Shown here: piece after piece, positions 10,991 through 23,764 of the stretch
Position numbering within the stretch: the stretch's first letter is position 1
How the letters are laid out: each line of letters begins with the position of its first letter
Source: Dryomyza anilis
Taxonomy: Eukaryota > Arthropoda > Insecta > Diptera > Dryomyzidae
DNA: 64,000 nt
Direction: 5' to 3'
Assembly (NCBI GenBank): GCA_951804985.1
Contig: OX638132.1
Location: 28,788,440 to 28,852,439, forward strand
Made by a program: the position numbers and the translations under genes
The notes under the pieces: model-generated
Told to the model about the DNA's origin: nothing
The model's database searches: none
The model's input: the letters and a program-made list of their open reading frames with translations, nothing else

Positions 10991-11519
10991 ACTTATCACT
11001 TCCGGTATATTTCGGTCTCTAATTCTTGCTCAGTGACCGGCATAATGTTTTCCAGGACCAGATCCACAGTGGACTTAATGGTGGTCCTCTCCGTAAAGTA
11101 GAAAAATTGTATTCACCTATTAGGGGAGAGTAAGATTGTGGCTCTGGATCGAGGCTTCGAGTGTACTATGAGGTCCTTGCATCAAAACTAATTGCATATG
11201 GTGTCGGCAATTCTTTTACTCAATCGATATCGAATTTTCAAATTGTGAGTGTGGCAATTCAAATAAAAGTTTAATTTCTAAATGTATTACGTTACATTTT
11301 GTGTCTTCAAACAAAATATCAAAAGTTTTGAGATATTTTCTAGTCTTTTTATTACGATTTATATAGGAGGTAGGCGTGGCAGTTGCCCGATTAAATCCAT
11401 TTTTTGCAAGAAAAATTGTTTTCGTATATAAAACACATATTCAAAATTTCAATATCCTATCTCCATTGGCTTTCATGTTATGACTTTTGGCAAGCTAAAA
11501 GTGAAAATGGAACACTGTG

Positions 11520-11755
11520 CGCCGAAGTCTCTCACCATTTGAGCTTTGCGTGTTGTATTCGAACTCAAAGTGGTCGGTGAGAGGTTTCCATAGGCATTGT
11601 TTTACTTTCGTAGGTTTGCCAGTAACTGCCGAGAGGTAGCGCGGTATATAAAAATGTTTTCTATGAAAATATGTTGTTAGTCCCCAAGTCTAGGCTTGAA
11701 CATGGGACCATTCGGCTTGCAATCTAACGCAATAACCTTTGAGTTACTGACGCTA
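11520..11755 (-). mobile_element. tRNA-derived SINE, copy A
   Basis: Read on the - strand it begins with a decayed tRNA-like head (11755 to about 11680, CATGTTCAAGCCTAGACTTG region = B box) and continues into the body with CGCGCTACCTCTCGGCAG-like sequence. It aligns along its length with copies at 17186-17472 and 20690-20887. It has lost the far 3' tail. Confidence 0.72.
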
Positions 11756-11785
11756 TAGAACACAACCAATAAACACCTTTAAACA

Positions 11786-12437
11786 ATCTCCAAGTGGGGT
11801 CAAGCAAATATAGTTGATTTTAATGAAGCAAGACCCAATATTGTTTGCTATCTTACAAACGAATGGATTCACCCCTCCCTACCTCCCCTCAATATGGCTG
11901 CTGTGGATATTGCGGAGTCAGCTACTCTTAACGTTCTGGACAATTCAATTCAAATTGACCTGCGCTGGAACGATCATATAATTGGTGTATCGAAAAAATC
12001 GATCAAGTGCTTCAATTTTCTAAAACGGTGTATGACCTACTTCACTCCTGTTAATTTACGCACTGTGTACATCACCTATATTCGGCCTAAAATGGAATAC
12101 AATTCGCACATTTGGGCAGGGACTTCAAAACCCTTTTTGGAGTTCCTTGACTGAATTCAACAACGTGCTATGTTTTATAGGTATTACAATGTTAAGTGTT
12201 CGAGAAAAATACAGGGCTTGTTTTCAGCGTATTCTTTCGTTCTACTCGGGCGTCAAACCCACAAGCCCACCCCTTCGTGGTTTACTTGACTCTCAACAGA
12301 ACTACGCATTACAGAGGAAATTACAGACGTTCTTTAATTCGTTTGTGGAACAAACTCCCTACGTCTGTTTCTCCAGACATTTTCGATATTGGCTAATTCA
12401 AAACAAACATCATTCCTTGCTCCTTATTATAGGTTAA
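11786..12437 (+). pseudogene. Jockey-like non-LTR retrotransposon, 3' end of reverse transcriptase ORF, broken
   Basis: The translated segment from about 11790 runs through DLRWNDHI, the block FLKRCMTYFTPVNLRTVYIT and YIRPKMEYNSHIWAG. These are hallmark words of the end of the reverse transcriptase region and its C-terminal domain in jockey/CR1-type elements. After an in-frame stop at about 12151, homology continues as FYRYYNVKC. It then shifts to another frame with AHPFVVYLTLNRTTHYRGNY and LWNKLPTSVSPDIFD. One stop and at least one frameshift, plus absence of everything upstream, show a dead 5'-truncated copy. Confidence 0.88.
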
Positions 12438-12696
12438 TCCTTTCCTACGACCAACCTGTGCATTGCATGAATAGCGGACATATCTCTATATGAAATCTTT
12501 TATTTAAAAGGAATGAAAAGTGCGTAGGCGTATACATTTTTATACTGATATAATGTAGTCGTTTCAGGTGCAAAAACAGACAAAATTCTTATTATCTGAT
12601 CATTATGAGAAAATATGAACTGTGTAATTTACTGGTGTATATTTCTCGACAAGCTTAAATAGATTAAAACATTTTAATTAACAACCGTCTTTAAAA

Positions 12697-12976
12697 TGTA
12701 AAATAAAAATATGTCCTATTTTGCACCCAATTTAAGATACAGGGTGTTTAGTAAATTCATATTACTTCAAGAAAATTGATTATAAAATTTAATCTGTTGA
12801 TAAATCGATATTAATTTTTCACTCTTATTTTAGATAATTAAATTACCTTTCCAATGGTATATCACATCATCGAATCCCATGATTTATTCCTTTTTTAAAA
12901 TGTACTTAAATTTGAAATTTACAAAAATAAAAATACAAATTTTGACTTTGTCATCGATTTTCTCAAAATATCGTTA
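12697..12976 (+). repeat. Copy of a foldback element arm
   Basis: It is a close direct copy of 16155-16440. Shared words include AAAAATATGTCCTATTTTGC, TTTAAGATACAGGGTGTTTA and ATCACATCNTCGAATCCCAT. Only one arm is present here; the 16-kb copy has both. Confidence 0.8.
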
Positions 12977-13259
12977 CTGTTTGCTGAGTGTAGATTTTAC
13001 TGTTGCTTGATGATGTCTGTGTCTCTTACATTGAATGCTCCTTTAATTGAGGCTCCTCTTGTATATTTTTCTATATTTCTACTAACATTGCATTTAACAT
13101 TATCCAGTATACCATTTATAAATCTCTTTGTTGTATAGTCTAATTGTATTCAGAGTTTAGGCATTTATTACAGTAAATCTTTTTTTACCTACTTTCAGAG
13201 AATTCACTTATAGAACACCGCTTAAGTTGTCCAAACTCCATCAGGAAAAATATACATAA

Positions 13260-16200
13260 ATGGCAAAGTTTTACTTGATATTCTGGACAATATGCCTCAC
13301 AACAACGGTGCTCTTAAGAGTTACACAATGTGCAAGCGCTATGCATCAAGATGTTGGATGCCATAATTGTACCGAGGTAAGTGTGGCGATAGGCGCTGAG
13401 TCAAGACAGGGAGTAAATATTTAATTTTGTTCTGACATGTAATGCATGTAGTCAATGCGATTGAGGACAACTCGCAATATAAAGGATGGTGACGACGAAA
13501 ACAGCATCAATGCAGCATTGCTGGAAAAGCAGGCAATGGAAGACGATGATTTAGTGCACAAGTCATTCAAGGATGGTCCTGTGGAAAACCAAATAAACTG
13601 GGAAATACAGTACGTGTAAGATTATTTCAAATACTACAGCAAACCAAACGATATCATTTATACGCTCAAATTATCATTTTCGATAATCTAAAACGCAACG
13701 GGATGATATGGTTTTCGATAAAAACGAACCTATCTATAATGATATCATTGTTTTTGTCACTATAGATATCGAGAATATATCGTAAATGGATTTATTTTCG
13801 ATAAAAAATGTTATTCCGAAATTTTTCTTTTGCGACAAAAATGTAAAAGAACACACAATTCATTTTTCAAATACTTTGTATTTTATATCGAAAATTTATC
13901 ATTTAGCGTATTCACAGTTCATCGTATTTTAGTTTGGTATTCGTACCATGTAGTGTATATATACGATAGAATAACACATAAACGTCAATTTGTTGTTGCA
14001 TCCCTTATAAGAGTGAAATACCACAAGTGTTGTATTTGAGAGTAACCCTGAGACATGTTTATTGGTGTCGTATTTTGTAAGTGAAGAACAATTGTGAAAT
14101 TGAAGACAAATAGTGCACAAAAAAAGTTATTCATTTGTTTTTCTTTTCAAATCGAAAATATTTATGTAGTTTTAAAAAATTGCCATACTGTCGTATTTGT
14201 ACAATATCGTACCAATACCATGAAACTGTGAATACGCTAATTATTATATCGGATTTTAAACATATCGTCAAATGGTTTGCTGGTTTGAGTTTTTATTATC
14301 TGAAATTCTTATTACGTTCTTTTCCATTCAGTTTTTATTTACTTCTAAGTAATGTTTAAAAATGAACTAAACTCTTCATCTTCACTTTTTGTTATTTTTG
14401 TTTGATTTTGCAATTACAGAGATCCATTGAACGCCTTACAAGACATGAAGCTCTTCAAACGTGCACCAAATGGTTTCACCGGAATGCGTGGAAAAAAACA
14501 GTTCGAATATACGCCCTCCGCCATCGACGGGAGCAGTGCCTGGGACTGGGATGCCGCAGAATTAACATCGTCACCCGAAAACGCACAACTTAGCAGTTGG
14601 TACGATGCATCAGGAATTCGTTTAAAGAAGGCGCCGCTGGCTTTTTACGGCGTGCGCGGTAAAAAATTTGCCGATGGCGGCAAACAATTCAATAGTATCG
14701 ACGATTTGCTGCGCAAACTGGAGGAAGATCGTTTACGGGACCAACTGTTGCAGGACTTTCTTGACCGCATCGCCCTCTCCACAGAGTACTTAAACGAGGT
14801 GCAAAAGCGTGCGCCAGCTGGATTCATGGGAATGCGTGGCAAGCGAGCCATGGGCGAGAACAACAACGACAACGACGATCAGGATGACCTGCTGATGGGT
14901 TTGGGGAAACGTGCGCCTGGCAATGCATTCATGGGAGTACGCGGCAAGAAGCAACTGATGCAGCATCAAGCTTTTAAACGATCACCGTCGCAAATGGTGA
15001 GTTTCACAATTCAACATGCATACAAAAGCAAATAACTGTTCTCCCTTTTATTTCACACAAATTAGACTTTCTTTGGCACACGTGGCAAGAAGCAGCCATT
15101 CGTTGACTTTCGCAATAAGTTTGTGGGTGTGCGCGGCAAGAAAGCCGGCAGTCCACACAGCACTTCCTACGCCAACTACGTCGCCGCCGCCGCCGCCGCC
15201 AATACCGCCTCAAGTCAAACAACTGCGCCAAGCGCCCTCGACCAGAGAGCGGAGCCGTTTCAGTTTGACGTGGCGCCAAATGATGTCAACACACAAAACC
15301 GTTACCTCGTCGACTTGCTCCCACTGTTCTTTGGCACCAGTTACAAGCGCGCTCCGAGTGGTTTTTTAGGAATGCGCGGCAAACGTGGCACCAATCCGGG
15401 TAAGTTGTGCGCCTCCAAGTGTGCTACGAAAACAAGTGCATGTTTTTAATTGCGTGTTAAATGTACTGCTGTCTTGTAGGCGCAAATATTTGCACAGCAT
15501 TTGAAAGTGAGGATTTTTTTAAAGTTTTGCTTTCTCGTACAATTGCCCCTCTCTAGACACTAAAGTGGTGCTTAACCTTTTTTATGCCTTATGTTAAACT
15601 TTTGCAACGAGACTTCCTATGTTCGTTTTTTTTGAAAAATAATTCGCATATAGTCATTTGAAACAGACACACACAGAAAATGTTTGAATCTAAATCTAAA
15701 GACCTTCACCATGAAATACAAGTAAAAGTTTCTTAATTGTTAATGACCAACATCTTTAGACCACTTTTTCGGATATATTATAAAGAAGCTACACAGAAAA
15801 AAATTCATCAATATGATGAATTTTTTCATAAATATTATGAATTTTTTCACCAACTAACAGATTCATCATATTGATACCACCGTTCATTAAATGACATATT
15901 GATTAATACATTCATTAAATATATGAAATTATTCGTACCATCGAACATCATAGTGAAGAACGAAATGTTCAATGCAATTTTTTTTTTTTAAATATAACTT
16001 TTTAATAATAAAAAATTGTAATTATAAATTAATATTTTATAAAACATTTTACTAATTTATGCATGTCGAGCAAGCATTATACAGGGTGTTTGGTTCATCG
16101 ATGTCAATAACTCGGAAGGTGATTCTATAATTCAAAAAAATAAGAAAATGTTAAATAAAAATATGTCCTATTTTGCACCCAGTTTAAGATACAGGGTGTT

Positions 16201-19200
16201 TAGTAAATACATATTACTTACAAAGTCTATTCAAGAAAATTGACTATAAAATTGAATCTGTTGATAAATGAATATTAATTTTCACTCATATTTTAGACAA
16301 TTAAATTACCTTACCAATGGTATATCACATCCTCGAATCCCATGATTTATTCCTTTTTTAAAAAGTACGTAAAGTTGAAATTTGCAAAAATTAAAATACA
16401 AATTTTTACTTTGTCATTGATTTTCTCAAAATTTCGTTATCGATCACCCCATTTTTTATAATTTATAATGATAGACCAATTCATTCCCAGTATTTTCATA
16501 TATATCACAGTCATTTTAACTTGGTACGAAATGCTGCAAAAATAATTAAACAGTTGTTATTCATTTATCAACAGAATTAATTTATAACCAATTTTCTTGA
16601 ATAGACTATGTAAGTAATATGCATTTACTAAACACCCTGTATCTTAAACTGGGTGCTTAATAGGACATATTTTTATTTACATTTTCTTATTTATTTGAAT
16701 CATAGAATCACATACATGAAATACTTAAGAACTGAGAAGTATGGCAAAAAATTAACGAACAAAATTTGGTTTAATGAACAGAATTCTTCAATATGAAGTA
16801 AAAATGTTGTATTTTATGTTCTTGTTCATTAATATGATGAAACATATTCTTCACATACAGTTCATCATATTGAGGAACACTTTTTCGACAGTTACCAAGC
16901 GTTCATCATATTTATGATCGCATTCATAACATTGATGTCGTTAGTCATTAATATTATGAATGGTTCTTCAATACAATGAATCATGGTTTGAAGAACGGAA
17001 TTCATCAATATGATGTACCTTTTTTGCTGTGTAGATTAACTGACATTCAGTATAGATATAAACTAAAAATATTACTGAAAAATTAACATTTCCGGCGTTA
17101 CTTAAAATAGTAAATTTTCAAAAGAACTTGAAACTAAATCTGGTTGCATTTCCTCGTAAAAAAACAATAATAATAACGACCATAAATAATAATAATAGTT
17201 TCGCGGTACAGTCCTGAAGAACTTAGGCAGAGCTCGCATTATATTTGTACCCAACGTAGTGAGTACAACACAGTTTAATGCCGAATCCGAATGGCGGAGT
17301 AAGAGCTATTTTCATGGGCAGTTTTTATTCTCGGAGGTTTGGCATTGTCGGCCGAGAAGTAGCGCGCGGTAAAGAAAAGTGTTTTCTATGAAAAGATCTT
17401 GTTAGTCCCGGCCCAGCTTTGAACCTGTGTTGCGGAACATTTCGTACGCACTAACCGCTGAACTAACGACTAGTAACTAAGTATTAAACTTATCTTCATG
17501 AAACTTTTACCAAATATATACCAATTTTATGTACTTTTTCCTAATTAAAACATTTTTAAGAATATATATATTAATAATATATATATTAAAGTAAGATATA
17601 ACGGTTTTAATCTAAGTAGCTTAAAAAAATGAGTATTTTTGAAAAAAAATGCTATTCTGCACATATACTTCGCCGGGCAAAATATAAGTATGTGTCAAAA
17701 ATACGAAGAAATAATTCGTCCTTAAAATGGCATACTTAAATTTTGACTTTGGACTTATAAAATTTTTTCTGTAGTGTGTCAAAGTAAAACAAAAATTTTA
17801 AAAAGTTTAACTTTAACCAGTGTTGCCAGATTAGTTAAATAAATTTTGAATAATGTTTATCCTTTAAAAGATTTTCAGTAATATTATCTATCAAACAAAC
17901 ATATTACTGAGGAAGCAAAATTATTACGGAGATTTTCGTATAAGTCCAATTTTCCAAAAAAAATCTAAAAAAATTGGAAAACAAAAAAAAATTTCGACTT
18001 TACAATTTTATATTTACTAAACCACTTGAGATATTTAAAAACTGTTTATGATTTATGTGTTAATTGTTTATAAAAGCCCCATACAAATATTTTGATTTCA
18101 TGATAAAATGTACAATCTATGACTAAATATGTAAAGTTAAGTCTTCAAAAATGAAAACAAAAATGCATGTTGAAGTCTTTATCTTTAAAACTAAACAATA
18201 TATTTTATCAAGTAAACACATTTTCTTTAGATCTCAATGTAAGCTTTTCACAAACAAAAGAATTTTAATAATCGGATAACTATTGGATTTTTTACAATTT
18301 TTGAAAGATCTCAAAAAAATCTCAACTGTACTGATTTTTATCTCCAAAACCATTAAAGATACAAACTACAATTTTAAAACTTATGTTCTCTCAAGTTCTC
18401 TATGTACAACACTTTTTAAATTTTTAAAGTCGGTTGAGTGGTTCCGAAAATACTGAATTTCACCCGATTTAAGAGCCCATACGCTACCATACTATGTTTA
18501 AATAGTCTTTCATAATAATGACACTACACAACACAGTCATTCTGCGCAGCAGTCAAGGTTATTTTTGTATTATGTAAAATGACGCCCTGCTTCCGAAAAT
18601 ATGATTTAAAAATATTTCTTTGGATAGGTTTACAAAATAAGCGCCAATAACTTTTGAACCGAGCTTTCATAAAGGTGCTCACATATATTTATAAATATCT
18701 CTCGTTCTAAATAACACAGATGATCAAGTGTTATATCGAATGAAAGGTAATTGAATATCCAATAAACATTTCTCTGAACATTTTTAAATTGGTTTATTAG
18801 TTTAAAAGAATTCGATAAGAGAACTTGAAAAAAGCATTTTTTCAACAAAAATTAAAAAAGAATTCATTTAAAAAAATGGAAAAATATCGAGAAAGTAAGA
18901 TGATATACAAATTTGAATTTTCGAAAATTAGTTCACACTCTTTCGAAGAAATTGAGCTATCAATGACAAAAATATATTGGTAACATTTGAGGATAAAAAA
19001 ATGTGAAAGCGATATAATCGAGTGCTATTCATATAGGCATAAAAATAAAAAATAAAAAATGTGAGCGGATCACGCGCATTTTTTGAGCACCAATTGATAG
19101 ATGATTGCTAGTAATTAATTTTAAATTTTATAACTTTATCTTAAATACTTAACAAAATATGTGCTCCTAAAAAGTAAATCCATATCTCGTAGTGGATGTA

Positions 19201-21033
19201 GTAGATTACGTTGACTAATTCGACTCATTTGCGAACTTTGAATTACTATTCTACTAAATTAAATATATTGAAAATAAATTTCACATCATTCCGAATAGCA
19301 GTTTTAAAGTTATCGTGTATAGGCGGACAGACAGACGGTCATATCTAAATCGACTCGGAAAGTGATGTTGAGCAAGAAAATATTTACTTTTCATACCAGT
19401 CACGCCTACTCAGAGGCGCTAAAATATCCTCACATACATTTTATAACTTGTAATCCATGGGTATAGGGTATAAACCTAAAATGCGATTTTTTTTGTTAAT
19501 AATCAATTGTATTGCTTCTACATGATTTTTTCTGTTCTCAAAATGTATCCATAGAATTTTTAATTTTACATCATTATACCCTACACAGGGTATATTAAGT
19601 TTGTGCAGATATTGTAACGCCCCTTAGGAGGCGTGTCCGGTATGGAAAAGTATATATATTCCTGATCAGCATAACTACCCGAGTCCGTTTAGCCATGCCC
19701 GTCTGTCTTGCTGTCTGACCGGATACAGAATAACGTGAAAATACTTGTCAGAATGCGATGAAATTTCGTTTCAATATGTTTCAGCCAAAAAATGGTTCTG
19801 AATTTGAAAATGAACCAAATCGGTAAACGGACACGCCCACCTCCCATAGAAGTCACTTATATATAACTTTTATAAAATTTAAAATATATTGTTAGAATTC
19901 GTCTTAAAATATATGTTTTCAAAAATGGGCGTGATCCGCCCACATTTGAATTTTTTTAATATTTTACCGATTTTTGTAGTGGAAATTTTAGTCGTAAATT
20001 ACTAAAAATTTGCCCACCAAATATACCACTAATATATCCAACAAGAGTGTAGGGTGTTCCATAGTCGGGCCTGACCGACTATAAAAGTCCACCCCATTTG
20101 ACCTAACTTTCCCAACTCGTTTTTCTTTAAAAATGTGCAGGCTAATTTTGGAATATTACAAACTGTGCATCATATTGCGTTTTCAATTTTTCGCAATTTT
20201 TTAAATGCATTTAAAAAAAAATGTTGGTCGAAATAATTTACAAATATTGTAAGAAATATTTATTTCATATTTAATTACCTTTCATTCGCTATAATAATTG
20301 AGCATATGAGTTTTATTAAACGTGAGATTTTTACAAATATATGTGACCACTTTTTTGAAAACTCAGTACAAAAGTTATTGCCCAAAATCTCGTAAACCTA
20401 TCCATAGAAATTTTTTTAATACATATATTCAAATTTTGCGAGTCTTTTCCAATAATATAAAAATAATGGAATTTACTGCGCAAACTTTTTTTCTCATTTT
20501 GTTGTGTAGTGTTATGAACAATATGAACAATAAAAATTCATTATTCAGAATTTTAAAAAATTGTCATTTGAAGTGCAAGGATAATTGCTAAACCTTGTTT
20601 TATTAGTTTTAAAACAAGACCTCGTCATGGTTTCTAGTATGTCTCGTTCAACAGAAATTCCAATATCCATTTTTTGTAACTTTTTTTTGCCGAATCCGAA
20701 CGGCGGGTGAGAGCTTTTCATAGGCAATGTTTAACTCTCGTAGGTTTGCCATTTACTGCCGAGAGGTAGCGCGGTATAGCAAAATGTGTTCTATGAAAAA
20801 ATGTTATTAATTAGCCCCGGTCCAGGCTTGAACCTGGGACCTTTCGGCTCGCAGTCCAACGCACTAACCACTCAGCTACCGCGGCTACACCACGAAAATA
20901 TTTAGCTTGATATATATACAGACATTTTACAAAATGAATTTATGTAAATAAATCTTAAACCTATATAATATCTATTTCTTCCGCAGGCACAACTCCGAGA
21001 CACAATGACAAAACAAATATAGCTCAATTTTAA
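13260..21033 (+). CDS. Tk: Tachykinin precursor (seven tachykinin-related peptides)
   Basis: Secreted prohormone cut in neurons and gut endocrine cells into C-terminally amidated peptides that act on G-protein-coupled receptors. Proposed coding exons: 13260-13376, 13452-13609, 14420-14996, 15066-15399, 20987-21033. All junctions keep frame, giving about 410 aa. Residues about 1-27 form a signal peptide. Seven peptides of the F-x-G-x-R-G form sit between KR/KK sites: APNGFTGMRG (14463), APLAFYGVRG (14631), APAGFMGMRG (14811), APGNAFMGVRG (14913), SPSQM/TFFGTRG (14982 joined to 15066), QPFVDFRNKFVGVRG (15093) and APSGFLGMRG (15351). Each Gly is the amide donor. The last exon ends TNIAQF-stop; a less likely acceptor lies at 15479. 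A 3' splice site at 13198 implies an upstream non-coding exon. AATAAA is at 21537. The last intron (5.6 kb) is swollen by transposons. Confidence 0.93.
13903..14240. mobile_element. MITE in Tk intron 2
   Basis: The ends TTAGCGTATTCACAGTT (13903) and AACTGTGAATACGCTAA (14224-14240) are perfect inverts and the inner sequence (TTTGGTATTCGTACC against GGTACGATATTG-type complement) continues the pairing. It is 338 bp with no coding capacity. The rest of this intron (13640-13800) has several ATCGATAT-like small palindromes. Confidence 0.75.
15789..17034. mobile_element. Foldback transposon in Tk intron 4
   Basis: The left end CTACACAGAAAAAAATTCAT is inverted at the right, ending TTTTTTGCTGTGTAG at 17034. 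Both arms carry many short palindromes built on TTCATCAATATGATGAA (15800-15960 and 16780-17015). A different inverted-repeat element is nested inside (16080-16690). Confidence 0.78.
16080..16690. mobile_element. Nested foldback element, both arms present
   Basis: The left arm holds AAAATATGTCCTATTTTGCA and AAGATACAGGGTGTTTAGTA. The right arm (16590-16690) holds the inverse, TACTAAACACCCTGTATCTT and AATAGGACATATTTTTATTT. The arm outside Tk at 12697-12976 shows it also exists as a separate family. No open frame is seen. Confidence 0.75.
17186..17472 (-). mobile_element. tRNA-derived SINE, copy B (nearly full length)
   Basis: On the + strand it starts with AATAATAATAGTTTCGCGGT (the SINE's 3' tail, reversed) and ends with the reversed tRNA head around 17400-17472. 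The middle has CCGAATCCGAATGGCGG and CGGCCGAGAAGTAGCGCG. It is inserted in Tk intron 4 opposite to the direction of transcription. Confidence 0.78.
18600..20420. mobile_element. Large foldback element (1.8 kb) in Tk intron 4
   Basis: The left arm (18610-18790: TTGGATAGGTTTACAAAATA, then AATAACTTTTGAACCGAG, then GAATGAAAGGTAATTGAATA) has an inverted partner at 20250-20410 (TAATTACCTTTCATTCGCTA, then ACAAAAGTTATTGCC, then GTAAACCTATCCATAG). Inside, 19315-19400 and 19575-19735 hold a common insect repeat module with GACAGACAGACGG and TCTGTCTTGCTGTCTG words in opposite orientations. Confidence 0.7.
20690..20887 (-). mobile_element. tRNA-derived SINE, copy C (best tRNA head)
   Basis: On the - strand, starting near 20887, the sequence reads CCGCGGTAGCTGAGTGGTTA, then GTGCGTTGGACTGCGAGCCG and later CCAGGTTCAAGCCTGG. 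The TAGCTGAGTGG word is a pol III A box and GGTTCAAGCC a B box, as in a tRNA. The body follows, and the 3' tail is lost at about 20690. It lies 100 bp upstream of the last Tk exon. Confidence 0.82.
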
Positions 21034-21738
21034 TAAGGTAGTTATTTAATTATGTATAAAACTTAAATTGTTCCTTTTACATTTAGCAGTGTCTTATATG
21101 TATGAATCAATGTAATTATTATATTCTTAAATTATTTATTATTCTGTTTAAATGAAACTGAATAATCCTGGGGCTGGAGGATTTTTAAGTTTCATAGTGT
21201 CATATTTACCTTCTTTGATATAAATTTCAATCAATCAATCTGTAAAATGATAAAATCTGAACACAGTAAACTTTGCGTGTACAAAACAAAGACTAACACA
21301 CACAAAATTTTAATTAAAATTTAAAATGTTTCCTATAAATTGATTCAATTACAGTATTTTAATATAACTAATATTTGTATGTATACACAAATTTATAAAA
21401 ATATTTTAAAATAATGTGTAATAAATGTAATCCTATCATAAGATGATAATATTTCAACTGCACTGGAAAAATAAAATGTCATAAAAAAAAACTGCACTAT
21501 ACATATTTTGTAATTGTAAATATTTGAATTGTATGAAATAAAATCTCATTGAAATATACTTCATTGTGTTGTATTTATTTCCGTGGATTGTTTAGTAGTA
21601 TTGGTACTTTGAACTTTAAAAAAATGTCGTATTTTATTTTTATTATAGGCTCTATAAGAAAAATATTAAAATTAGGTAAAATTTATAGTATACCATATAT
21701 CTATGCTTCAAATATTTAAAAGTTTGACCTACATTAAA

Positions 21739-21835
21739 AGTGAAAGGGTATACTTAGTTTGGTCATCCGCTTTAACACCCAAAAAGGATGAGATACATTT
21801 GGATAGATTGAGTTATAATTGGTGTGTGGTTAGTG
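21739..21835 (-). repeat. Fragment of the ACCCTACAC repeat, reversed
   Basis: The + strand sequence GTGAAAGGGTATACTTAGTT followed by TGGTCATCCGC and AACACCC is the reverse of the right end of the repeats at 24513-25153 and 55753-56353. Only about 100 bp is recognisable. Confidence 0.6.
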
Positions 21836-21924
21836 CCATATATTCCACTCGAAGACCAAAAGGTTCATTGTGACTTCCTTCTTAGAGATTGCCACATCAT
21901 ATCAAATCTTTATTATTAGTTGCT

Positions 21925-23764
21925 ACACTCAAAATAAGAAGTCTGTAAGTAGCAAAAAAGATTGTCAATATAGCAAAAATATTTGCTGAAAAGAGGAAAG
22001 CGTCGGATTTTGCTGAAACAGCAAATGACAGTTTGCTGTTTCAGTAAACTTTGTTCATATTGTTAAAATAACAGGGGGTGAATTTAGCATGATAACACGA
22101 TCACAGTGTTAAATTTACGCGTACAAGTGTAAAATTAATAAGATTTGTTATAATACGTATGTAATGACATTTGAAAATTTCAAACAAACATTTTATTGAT
22201 TGGGCTTTAGTCAACAACTATTTTGTAAGCTTCATTAATTTAATATATTCCATTTAATTTAATTCATTTTATTTAATTTTGCATTTATATTCATATACTA
22301 TGGGTTCTCATGAATTCTAATTGATGTGGAGAAATTTAAGCCAAATCCGAGGATGGACCCGCCAGGACATCATAGTTCACACAATTTCAAAATGTCTTGC
22401 AAAGACAATAAATCTGAAAAACTGGATAAAAATACAGATACATCTCCATTAATTACATGAAATATTTCGTCATTTTATAGCGAATTGGTTCATTGTGAGC
22501 TTCTGACGACTAAAGAGCGAAGTTGATTTCCACTGAACACTAAGTTTGTATCCTAACGTTTTACTACCATCTTGAATCGATTTCTCATAACTATTCCCGT
22601 AATGGGGTATAACCAGTAGAAGAAGTCTGAAAAATATCATCATGTTTTTGGAAAAATATTCGTCTTTAAAAATGAACTAGGTTCTCCAAACAAATGAGTT
22701 CCCCAACACGTAGACCTAATAATAACGAATATTATTCTCAACACATAGTTTTGCTTCTGTATTATTTTTAATATTACAACCAATGACAAGGAATATATCT
22801 TTTCTGCATTAGACACGAAGAATCTTGTGCTATAATTTCTATATTTCCAAGAAGACTTAATTCAAAATTTAAGTAAGGACTTATATTCGTTATTTTTAAG
22901 CTCATATTTCAGAAATGGTATGTGTTAATGGCTTGGAGAGTCGAATATTTTCTCCAAAGATATTATGATAGTTTTCTGACTTTTTTTACTGGTTACAATT
23001 CCTTAACGAGATTTGGTATGAAAAATCCATTAAATAGGTGGTAAACCTTTAAATTACAAACTTAAACTGTGCCGTGGAAATCATCCTTAGGACGTTCCCT
23101 ATAATCGCCACTTAGACATCAAAAACGCACAATGAACCATTTCGCTATAAAATGAGAAAAATATATTGGATATACTTTGAATCTTTTCGGACCCCATAAC
23201 CTAAACCAGACGTGAAGGAGTATAACTTTGTACCTAATTTTTGATCCACTAACCATGTAATCGGAAAAAAAAATTCTTGTATAGGATATAATAAAAAATC
23301 GGTTAATAAATTACCAAATTTCGTTTCATTTAATATTTTTATATAGGGGAAAAAATGGGAAGATTTTAATTTAACAAGAGTGTTAATGTTAATTTAACAC
23401 GGTTTATCATGTCATTTTAAAATCGTGATACTATAAAATTAACAGTACAAAAATGTTAAACAAAGCGATGAATCATGTAAATTTACATTTTGCAATTTTA
23501 ATTTAACAAGACATCGAGTTATTCTAACAAGTTATCCAATGTAATTCTAACATTATACAACTGTTACATTAACAATATAGCATGATAAACTAAACAGATA
23601 ATTTATGTTCAGTTAACAATTTTTTTATGTTGATAATTAACATTATGAAATCATGTTAAATTCATGTATCTTGTTAAAAATTAACACTATGAATCTGTTT
23701 GAAAAAAACAACATCAATTCTATTTAATTACTATTTAAATTTACATGATTTTTTCTCTGAGTGT
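21925..23764. mobile_element. Foldback element, about 1.8 kb
   Basis: The outer ends are ACACTCAAAATAAG and TTTTTTCTCTGAGTGT. Internal arms pair: 22470-22530 (TTTTATAGCGAATTGGTTCA) against 23105-23155 (GAACCATTTCGCTATAAAAT). Subterminal DNA on both sides is rich in TTAAC/GTTAA words (22060-22140 and 23370-23720). No gene is visible inside. Confidence 0.6.

Noticed and set aside
11010..11160. A - strand coding piece reading STVDLVLENIMPVTEQELE
   Set aside because: It looks protein-like and locally GC-richer, but it is short, has a stop, and I cannot name a family.
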